Shown: positions 25,121 through 34,883 of the stretch, piece by piece
How positions within the stretch are numbered: the first letter of the stretch is position 1
Layout of the letters: every line of letters starts with the position of its first letter
Source: CAYQPF01 sp964419225
GTDB taxonomy: Bacteria > Cloacimonadota > Cloacimonadia > Cloacimonadales > CAYQPF01
NCBI GenBank assembly: GCA_964419225.1
Contig: CAYQPF010000002.1
Span: forward strand, 1 to 64,000
Direction of reading: 5' to 3'
DNA: 64,000 bases
The notes under the pieces: generated by a model
The model's input: only the letters and a program-made list of their open reading frames with translations
Databases searched by the model: none
What the model was told of the DNA's origin: nothing
Program-made: the position numbers and the translations under genes

Positions 25121-27277
25121 ATGAGAATAAAGCACTTAGTATTGTTTCTCTCTATTATTTTTTGTGCTAATTATTACCTTTTAGCACAAGCAGATTTTAA
25201 TATTATTGGTTTGGATGAAATATCCCACTACTGGAATGGTCCAATAAGTATAGCTACTCAAGATTCTCTGGTGTTTGTGCTTGATGATAGGTGCTTAAGT
25301 ATTTTAAAAGCCCGTGGAACAGACCAGGATCTGAAATTGAGCTATGTTAGCGATTTTGATGTACCTGGTCAAGATATGGTTGTCTCTGGAAACTATGTTT
25401 ATACTGTAGGTCATGGATTGATTGTAACAGATATATCTGATATTCAAAATCCCGTAATTGTTCGAACAGTTGGTGTTGGAACTAATTGGTGTAAAGATAT
25501 TGTAAAAAATGGAAATTATCTGTACATCAGTAATTTAGACACAGGAATGCACATAATAGATGTGACAAATCCTGAACAGGCTCATCAGGTTGGTTTTTTT
25601 TCAACAATTGGAAATTGCTGGTCTCTGGACATTAAAGACAACTATGTGTATTTATCTGATATCAATATGTTAAAAATAATAGATGTTACGAATCCTGCTA
25701 ATCCAATACAGGTTGGTTTTTGCTCAAACTCACATTCAGTATCCGGAGTTTGTGTGCAAGGTGATTATGCATATATCAGCGATCTTGTTATGGGAGATTC
25801 GGGATTATCAATTTTTAACATTTCCAATCCATCAGAGCCTTTTCAAACAGGCTTTTTGCAAATTAGTTTTGGTTCATTCAGGATTGGAGTACAGGATAGT
25901 TTAGTCTTTGTTACTGGTTATGATTCTTCAACCCCTTATCTTAAGATAATAAGTGTATTTGATCCGACAAATCCAATTGAAATATATAGTTTTGAAGGAC
26001 GTTACAATGGATTTGTCTATTATCAGAATAGTTTACTCGTTACAAATCTAGCACGAACTATTGATGTTTTTAATATTAGAGATTCCATGAATGCTTCAAG
26101 AAAGTATTTGTATGTCAACGACCCTTATATTGCTATAGCAAAGAAGGACAATTATTTATATACTTTAGGAGATTACGGTGGTTTTAAAGTAATCAATGCT
26201 TCTGATCCAGGAAACCTTGAAGAAATAGGAATGTGTCGAATAATTCCCGACAACGTGCACATCTCAGGAGAAGCCGGCATTTCCATTCAGGATAATCTGG
26301 CTTTTGTAATAAATAGTTTTCTTGGAATTATTTGGATTGACATTTCTGATCCAACATCACCTCAAGTAATAGATAACCTGTATATTTTACCTTATTCTGA
26401 TTTTGTATTTGATTCCGGTTATATTTTTGTTTCCATGCAGGTAGGGGGAATTTGTGTTATTAATATCAGCAGTAATCCTGCTTCTATAGTAAATTATTGC
26501 ACAGAAGTAGATTCGATAAAAGAAATTGCTTTAAATGAAACTAAGTTGTTTGCCCTGGATGAGAATAATGTAATGCACATTTTCCAAAAAAATTCCTCCA
26601 GTTTGGCAGAAATAGGGAGCTATATTTTTCCCAATGATGTACGCTGTTTAACAGCATACAATAATTACTTATACTATGAATCAAATTATAGTATCAAAAT
26701 TATGGATGTCAGTATCCCGGAAAATCCAATTGTTATATCTACCATTTCGAATCAGGGCACAATAAAGGAAATGAAAATTATTGGCCATTTTTTGTATGTA
26801 ATATCAATTAACAGAGGTTTGTTAATATTTGATTTAATCAATCCGAATCATCCAATACTAACTGGAAAAAATACTACTGCTGGACGTTATGCACACATGA
26901 ATATTTCTGAAAATTATATGTTTGCAGTTCAAGACAAGATTCGTTCTTTTGATTGTCAGAATGCTCTGAGCATTGAAGACTGTTTGACTCCAGAACCAGA
27001 ATCAATGATGACCATTAATAATTACCCTAATCCTTTTAATACCAGCGTAAAAGTTAATTTTCATATCCCACTTTCCGGGAAAACAAGTTTGGAAATATTT
27101 AACATTAAAGGACAGCTGGTTCAGACATTAGTCAATGAATCCAAGTCAAAGGGAGATTACTGCACCTTATGGAATGGAAGAGATCAACACAATGTTGGTG
27201 TTGCTTCAGGTATATACTTTGCCAAATTGAAAAGAGGAAATCAAGAATTAGTCAAAAAACTTATTTTGTTGAAATGA
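25121..27277 (+). CDS. LVIVD-repeat surface protein with T9SS-type sorting domain
   Basis: 718 residues. A signal peptide (LVLFLSIIFCANYYLLA) is followed by about a dozen 40-45-residue LVIVD repeats (pattern: GNYVYTVGHGLIVTDISD..NPV) forming a beta-propeller-like body. The last 85 residues are a FlgD-Ig-like/T9SS-type C-terminal domain (NYPNPFNTSVKVNF, IFNIKGQLVQTL, GVASGIYF, KKLILLK). It is expected to be exported and attached at the cell surface. A paralogue lies at 45295-47439. The ligand is unknown. It has its own promoter and appears monocistronic. Confidence 0.88.
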   Translation: MRIKHLVLFLSIIFCANYYLLAQADFNIIGLDEISHYWNGPISIATQDSLVFVLDDRCLSILKARGTDQDLKLSYVSDFDVPGQDMVVSGNYVYTVGHGLIVTDISDIQNPVIVRTVGVGTNWCKDIVKNGNYLYISNLDTGMHIIDVTNPEQAHQVGFFSTIGNCWSLDIKDNYVYLSDINMLKIIDVTNPANPIQVGFCSNSHSVSGVCVQGDYAYISDLVMGDSGLSIFNISNPSEPFQTGFLQISFGSFRIGVQDSLVFVTGYDSSTPYLKIISVFDPTNPIEIYSFEGRYNGFVYYQNSLLVTNLARTIDVFNIRDSMNASRKYLYVNDPYIAIAKKDNYLYTLGDYGGFKVINASDPGNLEEIGMCRIIPDNVHISGEAGISIQDNLAFVINSFLGIIWIDISDPTSPQVIDNLYILPYSDFVFDSGYIFVSMQVGGICVINISSNPASIVNYCTEVDSIKEIALNETKLFALDENNVMHIFQKNSSSLAEIGSYIFPNDVRCLTAYNNYLYYESNYSIKIMDVSIPENPIVISTISNQGTIKEMKIIGHFLYVISINRGLLIFDLINPNHPILTGKNTTAGRYAHMNISENYMFAVQDKIRSFDCQNALSIEDCLTPEPESMMTINNYPNPFNTSVKVNFHIPLSGKTSLEIFNIKGQLVQTLVNESKSKGDYCTLWNGRDQHNVGVASGIYFAKLKRGNQELVKKLILLK

Positions 27278-27811
27278 GGACTAGCATTAAGCATATGGTT
27301 CAAATATTATATCCGTGTATTGATAAGCTCGAACTTGTGATCACTAAAGTGACCTTTAAAAGTACCGGTGTTCTCGACTGGCATAATAATCTATCTGGCA
27401 GATTTTCTACGGCAGAAGAGATTTAAAATTACTTCTACCTGTCTTGCACGTAATGAGACAACCAGCAAAGCTTTCTGCAGAATATGATGAACACCAAGGA
27501 AGATTAAAGAGTTAAGAATGCTGAATTAAGAATGGTGAATGGAAACCCGCAGGCAAATACTTAGGTGCCAGTAGTCAGGTATCAGGTTTCAGCATGAAAA
27601 TGAACGTATGGACAATATGGACGAAATGGACTTAATGGACAATATGGACAGAGTAGGATAGAGAGTAGATGTCAATAGAAATCAGGGAATCCACTGTCTG
27701 AATTAGGATTTACAGGATTTTAGGATAGTAGGATTGAGGGAAAATGAAAATATACTTTGACTTTTAAAGTCAGTTATCAATCTTTTGTTCAAAAATATAT
27801 AAGGAGTAGCT
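27278..27811. repeat. 534-base gene-free spacer with heptamer and nonamer arrays
   Basis: The first 200 bases hold nothing I can name. Bases 27509-27542 step by seven (AATGCTG, AATTAAG, AATGGTG). Bases 27564-27592 step by seven around GGTATCA. Bases 27608-27652 are a five-unit TGGAC nonamer array. A stretch with repeated AGGAT motifs follows at 27703-27740. An 85-codon frame at 27169-27426 overlaps the preceding gene and is not convincing. Confidence 0.55.
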
Positions 27812-29191
27812 ATGCTGGATAAATTACTTATCGAGAAAGTTCTGGACAAAGCACTTTCTCAGGGAGCTAACTTCGCAGAACTATACATCGAAGAAAATTA
27901 TGCCTCCAATTTGAAATATTTTGATCAACATACGCAAAGTGTAATCTCAGGCAAGGATTTTGGGGCGGGCTTAAGGGTTTTTTATGGTGAAATAGCTATT
28001 TATGCTTACACCAATGATTTGTCGGAAACTGGTTTGTTTAAGGTTGCGGAAGCTGTCAGTAAAGCTTTTCATGCCCATAACACAACTATAAGAATTGATC
28101 TTACTGTGAAAAAACATGGGTCAATTCATCCATTTTTAATTAATCATCATGATGTAGCCAAAGCTGAGAAAATAGAGTTTATTAGAAAAATTGACAACGC
28201 TTCCCGTAATTACAGTAACAAGATTAAGCAAGTCGATATTGGGATGTTGGAAAGACAGCAGAAAATATTAATAGCGAATAGTGAAGGATTGTTTACCACA
28301 GATCAAAGATTTTATTCCAGAGTGATGGTTAATTCTATAGCATCTGATGGAACAGAGAATCAAACAGGTAATGAAAATCCCGGGACTCTTGCAGGCTATG
28401 AATTTTTCAAGAGTCTTGATCCTGTGCAGTTGGGAGAATCGACTGCAAAGACGGCTTTAGTGATGCTGGATGCAGATTATGTTACCGGCGGCAAATATCC
28501 TGTAGTGATTGACAATGGATTTGGAGGAGTTATTTTCCATGAAGCATGCGGACATGCACTGGAAACAACCAGTGTGGCTAAAGGTGCATCTGTATTTTGC
28601 GGTAAATTAGGTCAGCCTATTGCCAGTGAGCATGTTACAGCTATTGATGATGGAACCATGCCGAACAAGTGGGGTTCAACGAATATTGATGATGAAGGTA
28701 ATCCAACGCAAAATACAACACTAATTGAGAAGGGTATCCTAAAATCGTATATGATTGATAAATTAGGGGGACAGAAGATAGGAATGGAGTCCACCGGAAG
28801 TGGTCGTCGTCAATCTTATAAATATGCACCTACCTCCAGAATGAGAAATACTTATATTGCCAATGGGCCTCATAAACTGGCTGATCTTATATCTTCAGTG
28901 GATTATGGAATCTATGCGAAGAAAATGGGTGGAGGTTCTGTAATGCCTGGTACAGGAAATTTTAATTTCTCTGTAGGTGAAGGATATTTGATTGAAAAAG
29001 GCAAGATTACCAAAGCTATCAGAGGAGCAACCCTGATTGGAAATGGTGCAGATGCCTTGTTTAAAATTAGTATGGTCGCCGATAATCTGGCTTTTGCAGA
29101 AGGTATGTGCGGATCTGCCAGCGGAAGTATCCCTACCTGTGTAGGGCAGCCTGCCATCAAGATCGATGAAATAGTTGTGGGAGGGAGATAA
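27812..29191 (+). CDS. tldD: Metalloprotease TldD
   Basis: 459 residues. The zinc-site segment VIFHEACGHALETT carries the HExxxH motif of the family, with the later GGGSVMPGTGNFNF and CGSASGSIPTCVGQPAI region close to the C-terminus. TldD works with TldE/PmbA as a heterodimer that cleaves unfolded peptides and matures ribosomally made peptide antibiotics in enteric bacteria. The start follows AAGGAGTAGCT. pmbA begins one base after its stop codon. Confidence 0.94.
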   Translation: MLDKLLIEKVLDKALSQGANFAELYIEENYASNLKYFDQHTQSVISGKDFGAGLRVFYGEIAIYAYTNDLSETGLFKVAEAVSKAFHAHNTTIRIDLTVKKHGSIHPFLINHHDVAKAEKIEFIRKIDNASRNYSNKIKQVDIGMLERQQKILIANSEGLFTTDQRFYSRVMVNSIASDGTENQTGNENPGTLAGYEFFKSLDPVQLGESTAKTALVMLDADYVTGGKYPVVIDNGFGGVIFHEACGHALETTSVAKGASVFCGKLGQPIASEHVTAIDDGTMPNKWGSTNIDDEGNPTQNTTLIEKGILKSYMIDKLGGQKIGMESTGSGRRQSYKYAPTSRMRNTYIANGPHKLADLISSVDYGIYAKKMGGGSVMPGTGNFNFSVGEGYLIEKGKITKAIRGATLIGNGADALFKISMVADNLAFAEGMCGSASGSIPTCVGQPAIKIDEIVVGGR

Positions 29192-29192
29192 G

Positions 29193-30524
29193 ATGTTTAG
29201 CAATGTAATAAATGAATTGAAAAGTCATCTTTTAGGGAAAGTGGAAGACTTTGATATATTGATAAAATCTGACAAGAATTTCTCTGTAAAGGTATTTCAT
29301 CAGGAAATTGATAATTTTACTTATGCAGATTCACGTGGCTTAGGCTTAAGAGTTGTTAAGAATGGGAAAACAGGTTATGCTTTTTCTGAGGATTTGAGTT
29401 CTGATTCCTTAAAGATCATTGCCGGGGATGCTGTATCAAATGCGGAGATTATTGAGAAAATTGAGGACGTCTCCATAGAAAATCATCCAGATGTCGATGT
29501 GGATTTAACTTTATATTCTACTGAAATTGATGAGACTCCTATTGAAGATAAGATTAATATTGCCAAAAATCTGGAGAAAATAGCTTATGAAACTGACCCC
29601 AGAGTAGTTAATGTAAACTATGCACTTTATGGTGATACGACTTCTTATATCAAAATTGCTAATTCCAAAGGTATGGAAAAAGAATATACAAAGAACTATG
29701 CCTTCTGTTATGTAGGCGTGATTGTGGAAGAAAAAGGGGAAAAGCGTTCATACTTCGAATTTGATACTACCCGGGATGTAAAAAAGCTTGATGCTGCCAA
29801 GTTGGCATCGACTTGTGTAAAAGAAGCACTTGCTCTCCTGGGACAGAATTCTGTAGAACCCGGTTCATATCCCATGGTTTTTACTGCTGAAGCTATGAGC
29901 AGTCTGCTTGGTACATTTTTCGATTTATTTTCAGCAAAATCTGTACAAGAAGGGAAATCTCTTCTGGGTGGCAAAATGAACAGTCTGGTAGCCAACCCCT
30001 GTGTTACTCTTCTTGATGATGCTTTGGATAAATTGGGTAATGCTTCAAGACCGTTTGATGGTGAAGGATTCCCCAGTCAAAAAACAGTTCTTATTCAAAA
30101 TGGAATTTTGCTCAGTTTTTTACATAATACCAATACTGCAAAAAAAGATAATCTCAAGTCCACAGGTAATGCATATAGGGACTATAAATCTAATCTTGAT
30201 ATTGCTTATTCCAATTTGAAACTTGAACCTGGGGATTGTTCCCGGGAGAAATTATTTGAACAGCATGATGTGATAATTGAAATCGTTAATATGCAGGGAT
30301 TACATTCAGGTGCAAACTCCATATCGGGGGATTTTTCACTTTCTGCAGAAGGGTTTATCTATGAAAAGGGTAAAAATATAGGATCTTTGAGACCCTTCAC
30401 TATATCGGGGAATTTCCTTAGTCTGCTTCAGGATATCACTATGATAGCTTCAGATTTTAAGTATTCCAGTTCTTTTATCGGATGTGCTTCCTGTCTGGTT
30501 AAAAGTCTCAATTTAAGCATATAA
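29193..30524 (+). CDS. pmbA: TldE/PmbA family protein
   Basis: 443 residues, partner of TldD. It has the shared TldD/E fold (FTYADSRGLGLRVVKNGKTGYAFS, the central SMLxxxFxxxxSAKxVQEGKSLLGGK segment, and GDFSLSAEGFIYEKGK near the end) but lacks the HExxxH zinc motif, as in known PmbA proteins. The start at 29193 has GGGAGG upstream inside the tldD 3' end; the ATG at 29175 would overlap more and has no ribosome site. The tldD-pmbA pair forms a two-gene operon ending at a weak hairpin. Confidence 0.93.
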   Translation: MFSNVINELKSHLLGKVEDFDILIKSDKNFSVKVFHQEIDNFTYADSRGLGLRVVKNGKTGYAFSEDLSSDSLKIIAGDAVSNAEIIEKIEDVSIENHPDVDVDLTLYSTEIDETPIEDKINIAKNLEKIAYETDPRVVNVNYALYGDTTSYIKIANSKGMEKEYTKNYAFCYVGVIVEEKGEKRSYFEFDTTRDVKKLDAAKLASTCVKEALALLGQNSVEPGSYPMVFTAEAMSSLLGTFFDLFSAKSVQEGKSLLGGKMNSLVANPCVTLLDDALDKLGNASRPFDGEGFPSQKTVLIQNGILLSFLHNTNTAKKDNLKSTGNAYRDYKSNLDIAYSNLKLEPGDCSREKLFEQHDVIIEIVNMQGLHSGANSISGDFSLSAEGFIYEKGKNIGSLRPFTISGNFLSLLQDITMIASDFKYSSSFIGCASCLVKSLNLSI

Positions 30525-30535
30525 TCATTTTCTGG

Positions 30536-30558
30536 TTAAGGGCGGTTTTCGCCCTTAA
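30536..30558 (+). terminator. Hairpin downstream of pmbA
   Basis: A perfect nine-base stem TTAAGGGCG/CGCCCTTAA around GTTTT lies 12 bases after the stop. The following CTTCTCT is only partly U-rich, so termination is likely but not certain. Confidence 0.5.
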
Positions 30559-30784
30559 CTTCTCTAAAACAGTCATAACCGGACTACTAAACACTATTTA
30601 AAAAGCTAAAAAAATATTATATAACACAAAGTATTTAAAGCAGTTAGTGTCTTTCAGAAATCTGATTTATGACTCATATTAACTTCTAATAAATATTATC
30701 TAGTAGTAATGTTATTAAACTCCCATTTTAATCTTGACAAGAATTTCTGCCAACATATGTTTGCGACGGATTGAGAGATGTTTG

Positions 30785-30815
30785 TTGACTAATGAGGAAC
30801 CCCTGATTGTATAAT
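30785..30815 (+). promoter_or_regulatory. Candidate promoter of the TonB receptor operon
   Basis: TTGACT (30785-30790) and a perfect TATAAT (30810-30815) are 19 bases apart, two more than the ideal. The ATG follows about 70 bases downstream. Confidence 0.4.
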
Positions 30816-30883
30816 TGTACCCAAAAACAAAGTGTGTTTTGTTTAAAATGGAGTAACAAATAAAATAAAATAAAGGAAGTAAG

Positions 30884-33100
30884 ATGAAAAAAATTGTACT
30901 ATTTCTAAGCTTGGCAGTTTTGACTAATGCACTTTTCTCCGCTATGTTAAGCGGATATGTCAAAAATAAAGCCAATAAGGAAACTATTCCCTTTGCTAAT
31001 GTGATCTTAACTGAAACCGGGCAAGGCGTGAACTGTAACGAGAAAGGTTACTATTTGTTTCCTTCTCTGAAGCCAGGGACATATACTGTAACATTCCAGA
31101 TGATTGGATATGAAACATATAAAGAGAAGGTTACAGTCGGTAGGACAACATATCTTGATGTGGAGTTAGTTGGTAAAAAAGTACAGATGCAGAGTGTGAA
31201 AGTGGTTGGAGTTAAAGAGAAGGAAGAGAAATTTTATATTCCGGTAAGTGAAATGAAGATCACCCCAACAGAAATCAAGGAGCTACCTCAGGTTGCGGAA
31301 GCGGATCTATTCCGTTCCATGTCTATGCTCCCAGGTATTCAAACTATTTCTGATTATTCCTCGGGACTTTATGTTCGAGGCGGGTCGCCAGATCAGAATC
31401 AGATTTTGATGGACGGGATTGATGTATATAATCCATCTCACTTTATGGGTTTTTTCTCGACTTTCAATATTGATGCCATCAAAACAGTTGATTTGACCAA
31501 AGGCGGATTTGAAGCTAAGTATGGCGGTCGTTTATCATCAGTAATGAATGTTTATAATCTGGATGGCAACAGGAAGAAAATGGATGGAGCTGTCAATTTA
31601 AGTTTGGTTACATCCAAAGCAACGCTTAGTGGGCCATGGTCTAAAGGTTCCTGGATGGTTTCAGGTAGAAGGACATATTTGGAGCTTGTGGAAAAGATGA
31701 TTGGGGAATTACCTGATTATTACTTTTATGATGCACATGCCAAGCTTAATTGGGATCTCAGCGGTAGCGATTTCCTACAATACAGTTTTTATAACGGCAA
31801 AGATAATTTAGATATGTCGATGTCTTCAAGTGATATTCTTTTGAATTGGGGAAATACGACAAATGTTTTAAAGCTGAATCATATGTTTGAAGCGAATCAT
31901 TATGTAGAAACAATGCTTGCCTATTCCAAATATCAATCTTTAATGGAAATTGGCTATGGAGATCAAGCTTTTCAAAGAAAGAATGAGTTGAATGATTTGA
32001 CATTTAAAGCAAATTTTACTTATGAGCCAAGTGATAAACACAGAATAGAATATGGTTTGGAGGAGAAATTTTTCAAGATCCTATTCAAAGTTTCTGATTC
32101 AGATGAACAATCAGCACAGGATTATCCTAATGTAGAACAGAGCTCTTTACATACAGCGGCTTACCTGATGGATAATTATAAGCCTTCTATATTATGGCTG
32201 ATAAAGTATGGTGCCAGATTTGACTATTATAATGAAGGCAGTTATTTCCGAGTTTCACCGAGACTTTCAGTCAGATATTATCTGGAAAGAAATTGGCAGG
32301 CGTATATAGCGGGTGGAAGATATTATCAATTCGTCACCTTGGTAGGAGTGCCTGAATTTTCAGCCTTTGACCTGTTCTTCCCGATTGATAAGTCTGTGAA
32401 ACCGCTGGAAAGTGATCACATTATCCTGGGCTCAGATATCGATTTCATGAACTATTTCAGTCTTAATGTGGAGACTTATTATAAGGATATGCGTAATTTA
32501 ACTACCTTAAGGCCGGAAGTTGATCAGGAATACAACAATGATTTACCTTTGGATCAGGTTTATAATTTTGGACATGGCAATGCATATGGATTGGATATTA
32601 TGCTTAAGAATGATTTCTTTGATTGGAAGGGTTACATTTCTTATTCCTACGCTGTGACGACCCGTAAATTTAAAGCTGAGAATGAAGGCTTAGTATATTA
32701 TCCAAAGTTCGACAGAAGGCATCAGATCAACATTAATCAAAACTATTACTTAGGCAAATATACCTTTGGTACTAGTTTTGTTCTTGGTACCGGTCAACCG
32801 CTGGCTAAACCTATCGGTGTACTGGAAAATACAGCACCTGACGGTATGGTGACTTATAACATGATCTATGGCCGTGCAGACAGCGACAGATTACCAAGTT
32901 ATAACAGATTCGATTTCTCTGTGAAAAGATCATACTACTATAAGAAAATGACAATAGAACCTTATCTGCAAGTGACCAATATGTTCAAAAGTAAGAACAT
33001 TAACAATAGAACATATTCTCTGGAAGATAAAACCATTAAAAAGAATGATACTAATATGCTGCCCAGAATTCCGACCATAGGAGTGAACATAAAATGGTAA
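30884..33100 (+). CDS. TonB-dependent outer membrane receptor with CarboxypepD_reg-like domain
   Basis: 738 residues. A signal peptide is followed by a CarboxypepD_reg-like domain (about 23-105: SGYVKNKANKETIPFANVIL, YYLFPSLKPGTYTV), a plug domain (about 130-235: LPGIQTISDYSSGLYVRGGS, DQNQILMDGIDVYNP) and a beta-barrel rich in aromatic residues ending in PTIGVNIKW. It should import a ligand across the outer membrane with TonB energy. The substrate is unknown. The gene for the lipoprotein partner starts seven bases before its end. The start follows AAAGGAAGTAAG. Confidence 0.9.
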   Translation: MKKIVLFLSLAVLTNALFSAMLSGYVKNKANKETIPFANVILTETGQGVNCNEKGYYLFPSLKPGTYTVTFQMIGYETYKEKVTVGRTTYLDVELVGKKVQMQSVKVVGVKEKEEKFYIPVSEMKITPTEIKELPQVAEADLFRSMSMLPGIQTISDYSSGLYVRGGSPDQNQILMDGIDVYNPSHFMGFFSTFNIDAIKTVDLTKGGFEAKYGGRLSSVMNVYNLDGNRKKMDGAVNLSLVTSKATLSGPWSKGSWMVSGRRTYLELVEKMIGELPDYYFYDAHAKLNWDLSGSDFLQYSFYNGKDNLDMSMSSSDILLNWGNTTNVLKLNHMFEANHYVETMLAYSKYQSLMEIGYGDQAFQRKNELNDLTFKANFTYEPSDKHRIEYGLEEKFFKILFKVSDSDEQSAQDYPNVEQSSLHTAAYLMDNYKPSILWLIKYGARFDYYNEGSYFRVSPRLSVRYYLERNWQAYIAGGRYYQFVTLVGVPEFSAFDLFFPIDKSVKPLESDHIILGSDIDFMNYFSLNVETYYKDMRNLTTLRPEVDQEYNNDLPLDQVYNFGHGNAYGLDIMLKNDFFDWKGYISYSYAVTTRKFKAENEGLVYYPKFDRRHQININQNYYLGKYTFGTSFVLGTGQPLAKPIGVLENTAPDGMVTYNMIYGRADSDRLPSYNRFDFSVKRSYYYKKMTIEPYLQVTNMFKSKNINNRTYSLEDKTIKKNDTNMLPRIPTIGVNIKW

Positions 33101-34011
33101 AAAAACTCATAATCATAACTATAGCACTCAGTCTTTTATTGATTACAGCTTGTGCTAAGGACCCTACTAATATTAATACAAAGTACAAATACTCTGTTTA
33201 TGCATATTTAAAGGCGGGTGAAATTCTTACTGCTGATAACCCGGTTTATATAAAGAAAGTGATATCACCCCAAAGTCCGGATATGAATCCTACTGTAGAG
33301 AATGCTGTTGCTTATATTGCTTACAAAACGCCTGAAGGTCTCAGTCTGCAGATTAGCTTAAAACACATTGGGGATGGAAAATACATTTTCGAAAGTGGAG
33401 ATATTGAGTTTGTAAACTATATGGCTGAAACAGGATTTTTGCCGAATGTAACATATAATTTAGTTGTTGATATTCAAGGTGAAATAATTACAGCTAAGAC
33501 AACTATCCCGGATATCCACCCTAACGACATTTTTTCGGATAGTCTTTCAACAACACCTATGATCAAAACTCCAGTAAGCATTGCCAACAATGAAACGAAC
33601 ATTAATAATGCTATCCGGATTAACTGTCCTCCAGACTCAACCAAGCAGATTTACGTTGAAACTTACTGTCTGGAACCTTGGACAAATGCCTGGTATGTTG
33701 ATGTTTACGGAGGAATTGAAAAGCCTGAGAAAGAGACTGAATATGAAGATCCTGTAACCCATCAACCCAGAAAAATTGCTTTTACCCAAAAGTACCTACC
33801 CATCCCCGGGATGAATCAAATTGTCATTTCTAATTACTCTTACCTTTTTGTTTTCTACGGCGATTACCGTTTGACCTGCTATGTAATCGATGATAACTAC
33901 TATACCTATTCTTACAAACCTCAGGGTTGGGAACATGGCGGAATAGTCGGAGGGTATGGAGTTTTTGGCTCAATTGCGGGAAAACAGTTCTATGTACATG
34001 TAAATGATTAA
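33094..34011 (+). CDS. DUF4249-like lipoprotein, partner of the TonB receptor
   Basis: 305 residues with lipoprotein signal and lipobox ITAC (LLLITACAKDPTN). The body has beta-sandwich character, with segments such as VYIKKVISPQSPD, VAYIAYKTPEG and TYNLVVDIQGEIITAKTTIPD, the pattern of DUF4249 proteins encoded beside TonB receptors in Bacteroidota. It could act as a surface ligand-capturing lid, by analogy to SusD-type systems. It overlaps the receptor gene by seven bases, so co-translation is likely, and is closed by a strong terminator. Confidence 0.78.
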   Translation: MVKKLIIITIALSLLLITACAKDPTNINTKYKYSVYAYLKAGEILTADNPVYIKKVISPQSPDMNPTVENAVAYIAYKTPEGLSLQISLKHIGDGKYIFESGDIEFVNYMAETGFLPNVTYNLVVDIQGEIITAKTTIPDIHPNDIFSDSLSTTPMIKTPVSIANNETNINNAIRINCPPDSTKQIYVETYCLEPWTNAWYVDVYGGIEKPEKETEYEDPVTHQPRKIAFTQKYLPIPGMNQIVISNYSYLFVFYGDYRLTCYVIDDNYYTYSYKPQGWEHGGIVGGYGVFGSIAGKQFYVHVND

Positions 34012-34039
34012 GACAAATAATTCCTAAAAATAACTTAAC

Positions 34040-34062
34040 AAAACCCTCTACGGAGGGTTTTT
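34040..34062 (+). terminator. Rho-independent terminator
   Basis: Stem AAAACCCTC/GAGGGTTTT with a TACG tetraloop, followed by a T-run. It lies 29 bases after the DUF4249-like gene. Confidence 0.88.
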
Positions 34063-34111
34063 GCTTGTCAAAAATATCTATTCAATTATTCTTCCATCTG
34101 GAGATTGAAAG

Positions 34112-34729
34112 ATGAATGTTATAGACCTTACCCAAACAATTGAGCCGGGCATGCCGGTATTTCCAGGAGATAATCCCATCTCTCTTGAACAATTCAAATT
34201 TATTGAAACTGATGCTTATCGCAACTCTATACTAAAAACTGCTATGCACTGCGGTACTCATCTCGATGGTCCGGGACACTTTCTTCAGGATGCCCCTTCG
34301 CTGGATCTTATCGACCCGGCAAGATTTTGCGGGAGTTGTTGCATTCTGGATGTGCGGGGCTCAAATCCAATTAGATATGATCAAGCATATGAAGACATTA
34401 TTTCGGAGGATCAAATTGTCCTTGTCTATACGGGTCATTCTCAACTGTGGGGTACGGAAAAGTATTTCTTGGACTATCCTGTTCTCACTCAGGAAATTGT
34501 AGATCTTTTCATCAGAAAAAGAATCAAAATTCTCGGTATGGATACACCATCACCTGATGCCAGCCCATATCCTATGCATGCTCAACTTTTTTCTGCAGGA
34601 ATATTGATTCTTGAAAGTCTGACAAACCTGCATTTGTTGGATCCTGATTCACAGTACTTTATTACTGCACTTCCCTTGAAGATCAAAGCAGATTCATCTC
34701 CCTGCAGAGTCTTGGCGATTAGATTCTGA
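34112..34729 (+). CDS. Cyclase family protein (kynurenine formamidase-like)
   Basis: 205 residues. The N-terminus IDLTQTIEPGMPVFPGDNP and the metal motif HCGTHLDGPGHF (H-x-G-T-H-x-D-x-P-x-H) at about 49-60 define the family. The later LGMDTPSPD and the C-terminal ITALPLKIKADSSPCRVLAIRF also fit. Members hydrolyse amide or ester bonds (N-formylkynurenine, isatin) or have unknown substrates. No tryptophan-degradation gene is nearby, so the substrate stays open. No periodic repeats precede it; the start follows GGAGATTGAAAG. Confidence 0.85.
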   Translation: MNVIDLTQTIEPGMPVFPGDNPISLEQFKFIETDAYRNSILKTAMHCGTHLDGPGHFLQDAPSLDLIDPARFCGSCCILDVRGSNPIRYDQAYEDIISEDQIVLVYTGHSQLWGTEKYFLDYPVLTQEIVDLFIRKRIKILGMDTPSPDASPYPMHAQLFSAGILILESLTNLHLLDPDSQYFITALPLKIKADSSPCRVLAIRF

Positions 34730-34768
34730 AAGCACCTGTTCTGCTTACTGTCGAATAGCTTTGAGTTA

Positions 34769-34812
34769 GTCTATGTTGTCCATAAAGTCAATTTTGTACA
34801 TACCGTCCATCT
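34769..34812. repeat. Degenerate nonanucleotide array (reverse TGGAC type)
   Basis: Reads GTCTATGTT, GTCCATAAA, GTCAATTTT, GTACATACC, GTCCATCTT in nine-base steps, the reverse complement of the TGGAC family. Confidence 0.55.
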
Positions 34813-34883
34813 TTTTGTGATTTCTTTCGAAAAAGCATCCGAGTAATTACCTTTTGGAGTTATTGAGGGTTAGTGTAATCTCC

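Larger units (their letters stand above)
30525..30883. other. Intergenic region between pmbA and the TonB receptor
   Basis: It holds the hairpin at 30536-30558 and a candidate promoter at 30785-30815. The rest is AT-rich without recognisable genes, RNAs or periodic repeats, which is unusual for a long spacer in this window. Confidence 0.5.

Noticed and set aside
27169..27426. An 85-codon frame after the LVIVD gene
   Set aside because: It overlaps the sorting domain in another frame and shows no ribosome site or recognisable protein character.
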